Positions 1 through 5,230 of a stretch of DNA of 5,230 bases are shown piece by piece; the stretch's first letter is position 1, and each line of letters opens with the position of its first letter. The DNA is from Phycisphaerales bacterium. GTDB lineage: Bacteria; Planctomycetota; Phycisphaerae; Sedimentisphaerales; Anaerobacaceae. The notes under the pieces are model-generated. The model searched no databases and was not told the DNA's origin. It worked only from the letters and a program-made list of their open reading frames with translations. The stretch lies in NCBI GenBank assembly GCA_011057845.1, contig DSDB01000443.1, positions 1-5,230 on the forward strand. Direction: 5' to 3'. The translations under genes and the position numbers were made by a program.

Positions 1-129
1 AAGACGGTTGTCGTGATTCTGGCGGCGGGCAAGGGCACGCGGATGGGCTTGCCGGACGTGGCCAAGGTATGCCTGGAGATCGACGGCAAGGCGGCCATCA
101 ACCATCAGATTGCGATGTTCAAGACGCTG
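1..129 (+). other. Nucleotidyltransferase N-terminal remnant, ending at a fusion junction near 125-145
   Basis: The first 43 codons match only the opening beta-strand, glycine-rich loop and first helix of an NTP_transferase fold, ending FKTL. The next residues, RLQHYH and then RIRGLNLAVTGN, fit the stretch just before the ATP loop of a galactokinase. The change of family happens within a few codons and the reading frame is kept. The exact junction base cannot be fixed by eye. The domain identities rest on motif recognition; the idea that DNA between them has been lost is inference. Confidence 0.6.
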
Positions 130-1275
130 CGGCTTCAGCATTATCATCGCCGGACGCGGATTCGCGGCCTGAACCTGGCGGTGACGGGCAACGTGCCGAT
201 GGCGGCCGGGCTCAGCAGCAGTTCGACACTGGTGGTGGCGACGTTGGAGGCGGCCATCGCGTTGAACGGGTTCGACCTGGCGACGGGCCAGTTCATCGAC
301 CTGTGCGGGGAAGGCGAATGGTTCGTCGGTTCGCGGGGCGGGGCCGGGGACCATGCGGCCATACGGCTGGGCCGGCGCGGCAGGATTACGCGGGTGGGGT
401 ATCTGCCGTTTCGGATCGAGCGGGTCATCGACGCGCCGCGAGACTACCAACTGGTGATCGCCAACAGCGGGATTGCGGCGCCCAAAAGCACCGCGGCCCG
501 CGACACCTTCAATGCACGAGTTGCCGCCTCCAACCTTGGATTCGAGGTGCTCCGGGGGCGGTTTCCCCACCTTCGGGACCGTCTGCATTACGTGCGAGAT
601 CTCGATCCGAACAAGCTCGGTTGCACGGCGGCGGACGTCTATCGGATGCTCCTGAGTGTTCCGCAATTCATGACGCGGCGGCAGTTCCGGCAGGCACTGG
701 GCGAGTCGGCGGAAGGCCTGATGCAAGCCAACTTCGCGACCCACGGGGACCCGAGGCGTTATGGCGTTCGAGGCGTCCTGCTGTTTGGGGTCTCGGAGAT
801 TATACGCAGCCGCGTATGCTGCGACTACCTTGAGAGCGGGCGGATCGAGGCGTTCGGCCGGCTGATGAAGGTCAGCCATGACGGCGACCGGGTCCGTCGG
901 CCCGATGCGGCAGGGCGATATGTCGAGATGCCTGATCCCTGTACGGACGCGAGTCTGCGGCAATCCATTGATGACCTGGCCGGCGGCGATCCTCAGCGGG
1001 TCCTGCGGGCGCAGTTGTCGATGCAGGCGGGCGCCTACGCATGCAGCACGCCGGAGATCGACGAAATGGTGGATATTGCATGTGCGACGCCCGGCGTCGT
1101 CGGGGCGCAACTGGCCGGGGCGGGCCTGGGCGGCTGTATCATGATGCTGGCCGCCAAGCAGGCCGTCGATGCCGTTCGCAGGGCCCTTGCACGGCGGTAC
1201 TACCGGCCCAGGGGCCTGGCGCCGGAGGTCATGGCGTGTATTACGACCGAAGGGGCGGGGCTGATCGAGTTCTGA
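1..1275 (+). CDS. Collapsed nucleotidyltransferase / galactokinase-like GHMP kinase, 5' end at window edge
   Basis: The frame is open from base 1 and gives 424 residues to the TGA; the true start probably lies just outside, because the first codons already read KTVVVILAAG, the usual beginning of a sugar-1-phosphate nucleotidyltransferase. Residues 7-16 (LAAGKGTRMG) are its nucleotide-binding loop, with K22 as the likely following lysine. From about residue 44 the protein is a galactokinase-type GHMP kinase: ATP loop PMAAGLSSSS (66-75), SRGGAGDH (111-118) with D117 at the place of the catalytic Asp, FGRLMKVSHD (285-294), CSTPEID (348-354) and GAGLGG (373-378). The rest of the nucleotidyltransferase domain (about 200 residues) and the kinase N-terminus with its GRxNxIGEHxDY sugar-binding signature are absent. 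By family knowledge a complete protein would phosphorylate a sugar at C1 and then make an NDP-sugar, as FKP does for fucose. As it stands, neither activity is assured. It may be a deletion, an assembly join or a pseudogene. The sugar is unknown. Confidence 0.8.
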   Translation, partial: KTVVVILAAGKGTRMGLPDVAKVCLEIDGKAAINHQIAMFKTLRLQHYHRRTRIRGLNLAVTGNVPMAAGLSSSSTLVVATLEAAIALNGFDLATGQFIDLCGEGEWFVGSRGGAGDHAAIRLGRRGRITRVGYLPFRIERVIDAPRDYQLVIANSGIAAPKSTAARDTFNARVAASNLGFEVLRGRFPHLRDRLHYVRDLDPNKLGCTAADVYRMLLSVPQFMTRRQFRQALGESAEGLMQANFATHGDPRRYGVRGVLLFGVSEIIRSRVCCDYLESGRIEAFGRLMKVSHDGDRVRRPDAAGRYVEMPDPCTDASLRQSIDDLAGGDPQRVLRAQLSMQAGAYACSTPEIDEMVDIACATPGVVGAQLAGAGLGGCIMMLAAKQAVDAVRRALARRYYRPRGLAPEVMACITTEGAGLIEF

Positions 1276-1285
1276 TTCTGCTGAT

Positions 1286-1291
1286 AAGGAG
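1286..1291 (+). promoter_or_regulatory. Ribosome binding site for the metallopeptidase gene
   Basis: AAGGAG lies 8 bases before the GTG at 1300. It selects this GTG over any downstream ATG and leaves only 24 bases after the kinase stop codon, which suggests translation from a shared transcript. Confidence 0.75.
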
Positions 1292-1299
1292 ATGGTTGA

Positions 1300-2013
1300 G
1301 TGAATAGACACACTGCGTTCTGCATGATTCTGATGGCTGTTGCGTCGGCGGGTTTTGCGCCGACGTCGGATTACAGGGAGCGCCGGATGGAGGGCTGGAA
1401 GGTGCTTGTGAACCGGGAGTTGATCGACCGCCCCGAACTGGCCCGCGAGACGATGCGGCTGCTGCGTTTTCAGTTGTACCAGATCACTCGCGTGGTGCCG
1501 CCGGAGGCGTTGGAGTCGCTGCGTAATACGACAATCTGGGTCGAGTACAATCATCCAAGACACCCGTGCATGTGCTATCATCCGAGCCGGCGATGGCTCG
1601 AAGCCAACGATTTCAATCCCGAGAAGGAGCGCGGCGTCGAGATCGCCAATGCGCGGAACTTCCTGAGCTGGACGAAGACCCAGCCGTGGATGGTGTTGCA
1701 CGAGTTGGCGCATGCGTATCATCACAACGTGCTGGGCTATGATTATGAGCCGCTCAAGAAGGTCTACAAGGAAGCCGTCGCGGGTAAATCCTATGAGTCG
1801 GTGCTGCATATCAACGGGCGCAACCAGCGGGCCTACGCATTGAATAACGACCAGGAGTACTTCGCCGAATGCACGGAGGCGTTCTTCGGCACGAACGACT
1901 TCTACCCCTTTGTCCGCAGCGAACTGAAGGCGCACGACCCAAATATGTACGAGGTGCTGGAGAGGGCGTGGGGCACGAATCGGATTCGCGCCGGAGGAGA
2001 CCGGATGCGTTGA
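1300..2013 (+). CDS. Secreted zinc metallopeptidase, ATLF-like gluzincin
   Basis: This 237-residue protein starts at a GTG with a good AAGGAG site. Residues 1-17 look like a Sec signal peptide: a short MNRH start, a hydrophobic run from about 5 to 15, and an A-S-A cleavage site before G18, so it should act outside the cytoplasmic membrane. The core is the zinc motif HELAH (134-138), with H134 and H138 as ligands and E135 as catalytic base. A second motif, EYFAE (186-190), follows 48 residues later, with Y179 seven residues before E186. This H-E-x-x-H / Y-(6)-E-[FY]-F-A-E layout is that of the anthrax lethal factor and Pro-Pro endopeptidase type peptidases, from which I infer E186 is the third zinc ligand and Y179 the transition-state tyrosine. 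Ahead of the core are a C90-M-C92 pair and a YHPSRRWL stretch, typical of planctomycete homologues as I recall them. The natural substrate is unknown. All expected catalytic residues are present, so it should be active. Confidence 0.8.
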   Translation: MNRHTAFCMILMAVASAGFAPTSDYRERRMEGWKVLVNRELIDRPELARETMRLLRFQLYQITRVVPPEALESLRNTTIWVEYNHPRHPCMCYHPSRRWLEANDFNPEKERGVEIANARNFLSWTKTQPWMVLHELAHAYHHNVLGYDYEPLKKVYKEAVAGKSYESVLHINGRNQRAYALNNDQEYFAECTEAFFGTNDFYPFVRSELKAHDPNMYEVLERAWGTNRIRAGGDRMR

Positions 2014-2038
2014 AGTCAGAGACCCTTTATGTTACTAT
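2010..2038 (+). promoter_or_regulatory. Possible sigma-70-type promoter before the oxidoreductase gene
   Basis: TTGAAG (2010-2015) and TACTAT (2033-2038) each match 4 of 6 consensus bases and are separated by 17 bases, the ideal spacing. The -35 box overlaps the stop codon of the peptidase gene, and the boxes sit in the only sizeable gap of the cluster and in an AT-richer patch of otherwise GC-rich DNA. It would start a separate transcript for the oxidoreductase and transporter. Matches of this quality also occur by chance. Confidence 0.3.
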
Positions 2039-2054
2039 GGCCTGATAGGCGCTG

Positions 2055-2070
2055 CATCGCCGATGCGATG
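2055..2070 (+). repeat. Small inverted repeat in the 5' leader of the oxidoreductase gene
   Basis: CATCGC (2055-2060) and GCGATG (2065-2070) are perfect reverse complements around a 4-base CGAT loop. The sequence can also pair in an overlapping register, GCATCG/CGATGC at 2054-2066. No T-run follows, so it is not an intrinsic terminator. It lies between the possible promoter and the ribosome binding site, where it could be an operator or a leader hairpin, or chance. Confidence 0.3.
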
Positions 2071-2093
2071 GCGGCACAATGAGCCGGCTGAAC

Positions 2094-2099
2094 AGGAGG
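2094..2099 (+). promoter_or_regulatory. Ribosome binding site that fixes the oxidoreductase start
   Basis: AGGAGG lies 6 bases before the ATG at 2106. It decides against the longer in-frame ATG at 2079, which would place this site inside the coding sequence and add nine residues ahead of the Tat signal. Confidence 0.8.
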
Positions 2100-2105
2100 C
2101 CGATT

Positions 2106-3536
2106 ATGGACCGTATGACACGCCGTCGTTTCATCAAGACATCGGTGATGGCCGGGGCCGCAACGCTGTCGCCCTTTATGAAGGTTCGTGGAGCCAATGA
2201 CGACATCCGTGTGGCCGTTGTCGGAATTCGCAGCCAGGGGGCCAATCACATCAACTGGTTCCGGGCGATTCCCGGCGTCAGGGTGGTGGCGATATGCGAT
2301 GCCGACCGGGCCTTTGTCGATCGCGAGGCGGCGAAGTTCGGTGAACGCAACGAGACGGTGGACACATACATCGACTACCGCAAGCTGCTGGAGGACAAGT
2401 CCATCGATGCGGTCATCGTCGCGGCGCCCAATCACTGGCACTCGCTGATGGGCGTATGGGCGTGCCAGGCGGGCAAGGATGTCTACATCGAGAAGCCCGT
2501 CTCGCACAACATCTGGGAGGGCCGCCAGGTGGTCAAGGCCGCCCGCAAGTACAACCGGATTGTGCAGGCCGGGACGCAGCGGCGGTCGGATACGGGGCTG
2601 ATGGAGGCCTTCGAGTGGATCCGACAGGGCCATCTGGGCAAGATCAAGCTGGCTCGCAACATCGTCTACGTGGAGCGGGGCAGTATCGGCAGGGTCAACG
2701 GGCCGCAGAAGCTGCCGGAGAGCGTCGACTACGACCTGTGGAGCGGACCTGCCACGCTGGAGCCGCTGAGGCGGCGAAATCTGCATTATGACTGGCACTG
2801 GGTATGGCCCACGGGTAACGGCGATTTTGGCAACAACGGCATTCACTTCGTGGACACCTGCCGCTGGGCTACGGGAGCCGATGGGCTTGCCCGCCGGGTC
2901 ATCAGCATTGGCGGGCGGTTGGGTTATGTCGACGATGGGACAACGGCCAACACCCAGATTGTCTATCTGGACTACGAGGAGGCCCCCATCCTCTGCGAGG
3001 TCCGGGGATTGCCCCATGCCAAGGGCGACCCGGCGATGGACAACTACCTGGGCACGCGAGCCGAGACGGTGGTGCACTGTGAAGGCGGATACTTCGTCGG
3101 TGGCTGGGCATACGACAACGACGGGGAGAAGATCAGGCAATTCAAGCGTACGGAGGGCGCCGGCCATCATGCGAATTTCATCGATGCGGTGCGGTCCCGC
3201 AAACCGTCGGACCTCCATGCGGAGATTCTTGACGGTCACCTGTCCAGCGCGTTGTGCCACATGGGCAATATCTCCCATCGGCTCGGAGGCGTGGCCGGTC
3301 CTGATGAGATCCGGGAGGCGCTGAGCGGCTGCGAACCGATGCTGGAGGCGTTCGGACGGATGGAGGAGCACCTGGCGCTCAATGAAGTGGATTTCGAGCA
3401 GACGCCGCGAGTGCTGGGGCCGTGGCTGACGCTCGACGGTGATACGGAACGATTCACCGGCGAATTCAGCGACCGGGCCAATATGCTGATCAGCCGCAAT
3501 TACAGGGCGCCCTTCGTGGTGCCCGATGAAGTGTAA
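2106..3536 (+). CDS. Tat-exported Gfo/Idh/MocA family oxidoreductase
   Basis: Starting at 2106 the protein has 476 residues. It opens with a twin-arginine signal, T5-R-R-R-F-I-K11, then a hydrophobic AGAATL stretch and a probable cleavage near A30. This implies folding with NAD(P) in the cytoplasm before export. The Rossmann fold follows at once (RVAVVGIRSQG, 35-45), then VAICDAD at the end of the second strand, NHWH (109-112) and the hallmark EKP (129-131), whose K130 is the usual catalytic lysine. YDLWSGPA and the GNGDFGNNGIHFVD block (237-250) belong to the C-terminal substrate domain; H247 is at the place of the catalytic histidine, but the Asp four residues before it in inositol dehydrogenase is N243 here, as I recall for many planctomycete relatives. 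The expected reaction is NAD(P)-linked oxidation or reduction of a sugar or sugar derivative; the substrate cannot be named. It is followed 14 bases later by the transporter gene, so the two are probably co-transcribed. Confidence 0.9.
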   Translation: MDRMTRRRFIKTSVMAGAATLSPFMKVRGANDDIRVAVVGIRSQGANHINWFRAIPGVRVVAICDADRAFVDREAAKFGERNETVDTYIDYRKLLEDKSIDAVIVAAPNHWHSLMGVWACQAGKDVYIEKPVSHNIWEGRQVVKAARKYNRIVQAGTQRRSDTGLMEAFEWIRQGHLGKIKLARNIVYVERGSIGRVNGPQKLPESVDYDLWSGPATLEPLRRRNLHYDWHWVWPTGNGDFGNNGIHFVDTCRWATGADGLARRVISIGGRLGYVDDGTTANTQIVYLDYEEAPILCEVRGLPHAKGDPAMDNYLGTRAETVVHCEGGYFVGGWAYDNDGEKIRQFKRTEGAGHHANFIDAVRSRKPSDLHAEILDGHLSSALCHMGNISHRLGGVAGPDEIREALSGCEPMLEAFGRMEEHLALNEVDFEQTPRVLGPWLTLDGDTERFTGEFSDRANMLISRNYRAPFVVPDEV

Positions 3537-3541
3537 GGCAC

Positions 3542-3547
3542 GGAGGT
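3542..3547 (+). promoter_or_regulatory. Ribosome binding site for the Nramp-like transporter gene
   Basis: GGAGGT ends 3 bases before the ATG at 3551; counting from GGAG the spacing is 5 bases. It is strong but slightly close, and it fits within the 14-base gap after the oxidoreductase stop codon. Confidence 0.65.
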
Positions 3548-3550
3548 GTT

Positions 3551-4885
3551 ATGTCGGATGCAGGACAGGAGGTTCAACCGGGCAGGCGGCCGCCGTGGTA
3601 CAGGTCTATCGGCCCGGCGCTGATCGTGGCGTGCGTGGTCTTCGGGCCGGGCAGCCTGGTCATCAGCGCTAATGTGGGGGCCACCTACGGATATGAGATG
3701 CTCTGGCTCCTGCTGCTGACCGGGCTGCTCATGGGCACGTTTATGACCACCGCGGCGCGGATCGGCGTGGTGGGCGGCCAGACGCCCTGCACGCTGCTGG
3801 CGCGGCGGACAAACCGGGTCGTTGCGGCGACCGTGGGGATCACCCTGTGCCTGATATGCACGGCGTTTCAGTTCTCTAACAACCTGGCGGTCGCGGCGGC
3901 GGGCGAGGCAATGGGTATAGCGCGGCTCTTCGGCAACCCGACGGAGATGTCGGAGAAGACCCGCGCGATGATCGACAGTGGAGTGCTGATTGCCTTCAAC
4001 GCCCTGATTATTGCGCTGACCTTCACGCTCCGGCAGGTGTACCGCGTGCTCGAGCGGGCCATGAAGATCATGGTGGCGGTCATTCTCGTGTGCTTCGTGG
4101 TGAATCTTTTCGTCGTCGGGCCCGACCTCCTCGAACTGCTTAAGGGCCTGATTCCGCACAAGCCCGCGAACCTGACCCTTGGGCTGCCCGTGCGGACGGC
4201 GGAAGGAGTCGTCGATCCGATGGTGCTGATTGCCTCGCTTCTGGGCACGACCTTTTCGGTGGCCGGGGCGTTCTATCAGGGCAACCTTGTGCGGGAGAAG
4301 GGTTGGACGCTGCGGGACTACAACCAGGGGCTGGGCGATTCCATCGGCGGGGTGGCGGTTCTGACCGGCGTCAGCGCGATGATCATGATCACCAGCGGGA
4401 CCGTTCTCCGGGGGCAGCCCGCCAACGACATCAGCGTACTTGCGACCCAGCTTCGGCCACTGCTTGGCGCGATGGCGGGCGTGTTGTTCACGATTGGATT
4501 GCTGGCGGTGGCGATGAATCCGTTCGTTATCAATGCCATGATAGGCGGCAGCATCCTGGCTGACGGCCTGGGCAAGCCGGCCAGGCTCAGTGATCCGTGG
4601 TCCCGCCGGTTCACCGTCGTGGTGCTGCTGATCGGCATGGGCGTGGCGATGCTGGTGCTGCACGCCGGGGTCAAGAAGATCGACGCCATGATCTTCGGCC
4701 AGGCGATGACGGTCATCGGCAACCCGCTGATGGCGGCCTCGATTCTGTTTCTTGCCAACAGCAAGCAGATCATGGGTGATCGGCGCAATTCCACGCTCAT
4801 GAATGTCCTGGGTGGCCTTGGGTTTGTTGTAGTTTTGCTGATGGCTGTGCGGGTCCTGATTCTGCTGGTCTACCGGCTGACATGA
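3551..4885 (+). CDS. Nramp-fold (APC superfamily) transporter with an altered metal-binding site
   Basis: This 444-residue inner-membrane protein has about 11 hydrophobic segments, near residues 20-43, 49-70, 90-118, 140-160, 171-190, 225-245, 258-285, 300-330, 350-368, 378-400 and 417-442, which is the number usual for Nramp. The family is shown by the first helix (IGPALIVACVVFGPGS followed by GATYGYEMLWLLLL), the AARIGVVGG end of helix 2, and the VLERAMKIMV opening of helix 5. However, the helix-1 metal motif DPGN is G32-P-G-S35, and the helix-6 stretch GATVMPHN reads G232-T-T-F-S-V-A-G239, so the Asp, Asn and metal-selecting Met are all replaced. Canonical members import Mn(II) or Fe(II) with protons. 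This one belongs to a divergent branch and its cargo may be a different ion or an organic solute. The gene sits between an oxidoreductase and an epimerase, which favours a metabolic role. No regulatory metal box is visible upstream. Confidence 0.85.
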   Translation: MSDAGQEVQPGRRPPWYRSIGPALIVACVVFGPGSLVISANVGATYGYEMLWLLLLTGLLMGTFMTTAARIGVVGGQTPCTLLARRTNRVVAATVGITLCLICTAFQFSNNLAVAAAGEAMGIARLFGNPTEMSEKTRAMIDSGVLIAFNALIIALTFTLRQVYRVLERAMKIMVAVILVCFVVNLFVVGPDLLELLKGLIPHKPANLTLGLPVRTAEGVVDPMVLIASLLGTTFSVAGAFYQGNLVREKGWTLRDYNQGLGDSIGGVAVLTGVSAMIMITSGTVLRGQPANDISVLATQLRPLLGAMAGVLFTIGLLAVAMNPFVINAMIGGSILADGLGKPARLSDPWSRRFTVVVLLIGMGVAMLVLHAGVKKIDAMIFGQAMTVIGNPLMAASILFLANSKQIMGDRRNSTLMNVLGGLGFVVVLLMAVRVLILLVYRLT

Positions 4886-4923
4886 AGATGGGACGGGGTC
4901 TGTGCCGACCGCGTATGCACTGT

Positions 4924-4928
4924 AAGGG
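4924..4928 (+). promoter_or_regulatory. Weak ribosome binding site for the epimerase gene
   Basis: AAGGG lies 9 bases before the ATG at 4938. The 52-base gap around it (4886-4937) shows no terminator and no clear promoter, so read-through from the transporter gene is likely. Confidence 0.45.
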
Positions 4929-4937
4929 CAAGCACTC

Positions 4938-5230
4938 ATGGCGGATGCCAACCGGCTTGATGAATCCGAGCTTGAAGACCTGCTGAGTGAGCCGACCGAT
5001 ATATCTCGTGGAGGCCTCCAGTGTGTGAAAGGCGACGTGGTTGTTCTTGGGGCCGGCGGCAAGATGGGGCCGACGCTGGCAATGATGCTCAAGAAGGCCG
5101 ATCCCGGTCGGAATGTCTACGCGGTTTCACGCTTCAGCGAGGAAGCTGTCCGGCGACGGATTGAGGATACCGGGATTAACACAGTGGCATTGGATTTGCT
5201 GGACGATTCGGCATACGGCCGACTGCCGGA
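4938..5230 (+). CDS. NAD-dependent epimerase/dehydratase family protein, 3' end outside the window
   Basis: The first 97 codons are present and the frame runs open to the window edge. An acidic leader, DESELEDLLSEPT (8-20), precedes the nucleotide-binding strand and loop VVVLGAGGKMG (34-44). The GxGGKMGPTLA form of the loop is typical of an atypical extended short-chain dehydrogenase group, in which members recalled from other bacteria carry a similar leader; this supports the ATG at 4938. VSRFS (63-67) marks the end of the second strand and ALDLLDD (84-90) the conserved Asp region contacting the cofactor. Family members are about 300-350 residues long, so roughly two thirds, including the YxxxK active-site region, is not visible. 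The likely job is NAD-linked epimerisation, dehydration or oxidation of a sugar or sugar nucleotide in the cytoplasm, probably in the same operon as the transporter. The substrate is unknown. Confidence 0.8.
   Translation, partial: MADANRLDESELEDLLSEPTDISRGGLQCVKGDVVVLGAGGKMGPTLAMMLKKADPGRNVYAVSRFSEEAVRRRIEDTGINTVALDLLDDSAYGRLP

Noticed and set aside
69..833. A 254-codon + strand frame overlapping the kinase gene.
   Set aside because: It is an off-frame shadow rich in Arg, Gly and Ala; the kinase motifs are all in the other frame. It also does not continue either domain of the kinase gene, so it gives no sign of a frameshift.
2079..2105. Upstream in-frame ATG as the start of the oxidoreductase.
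   Set aside because: The AGGAGG at 2094-2099 is ideally placed for the ATG at 2106, and starting there puts the twin-arginine motif close to the N-terminus as expected.
2016..3371. A 451-codon open frame on the - strand.
   Set aside because: It is fully antisense to the clearly recognisable Gfo/Idh/MocA gene, has low-complexity composition and no domain signature.
4897..4910. GGTC/GACC hairpin after the transporter gene as a terminator.
   Set aside because: The stem has only four base pairs and no T-run follows, so it is unlikely to end transcription.
4882..4986. A 34-codon frame beginning at an ATGA overlap with the transporter stop codon.
   Set aside because: The overlap looks like translational coupling, but the peptide (rich in Lys, Arg, Cys) has no recognisable features and overlaps the well-supported epimerase start in another frame.
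3500..5092. A 530-codon open frame on the - strand.
   Set aside because: It lies opposite the Nramp-like and epimerase genes and its translation is rich in His, Arg, Gln and Pro with no recognisable domain or hydrophobic pattern. It is explained by the GC-rich codon use of the + strand genes.

Overview
The window looks like a stretch of a GC-rich bacterial chromosome, most likely from the Planctomycetota or a neighbouring PVC lineage. I infer this from three things I recognise: a Tat-exported Gfo/Idh/MocA oxidoreductase of the type that is greatly expanded in those bacteria, a secreted HELAH metallopeptidase of a family common there, and the atypical Nramp-like and GGKMG-type epimerase proteins. 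No rRNA, tRNA, CRISPR or insertion sequence is visible, so the taxonomic call is an inference.

All five genes lie on the + strand and are tightly packed. (1) 1-1275: a sugar-1-phosphate nucleotidyltransferase N-terminus of about 43 residues runs straight, in frame, into a galactokinase-like GHMP kinase whose own N-terminus is missing. (2) 1300-2013: a secreted zinc metallopeptidase whose motifs match the anthrax-lethal-factor-type (ATLF) gluzincins. (3) 2106-3536: a Gfo/Idh/MocA oxidoreductase with a twin-arginine signal. (4) 3551-4885: an 11-helix Nramp-fold transporter whose canonical metal-site residues are replaced. (5) 4938-end: the N-terminal third or so of an NAD-dependent epimerase/dehydratase, cut by the window edge. 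Gaps between genes are 24, 92, 14 and 52 bases. The two short gaps and the ribosome binding sites suggest co-transcription of 1-2 and of 3-4(-5). The 92-base gap holds a possible promoter and a small inverted repeat.

The genes make sense as a carbohydrate-related cluster: sugar activation or phosphorylation, sugar oxidoreduction outside the cytoplasmic membrane, an epimerase, and a transporter whose substrate may not be a transition metal. The actual sugar and pathway cannot be read from the sequence. The observations most worth checking are the collapsed nucleotidyltransferase-kinase gene, the rebuilt Nramp metal site, and the ATLF-like peptidase inside a sugar cluster.
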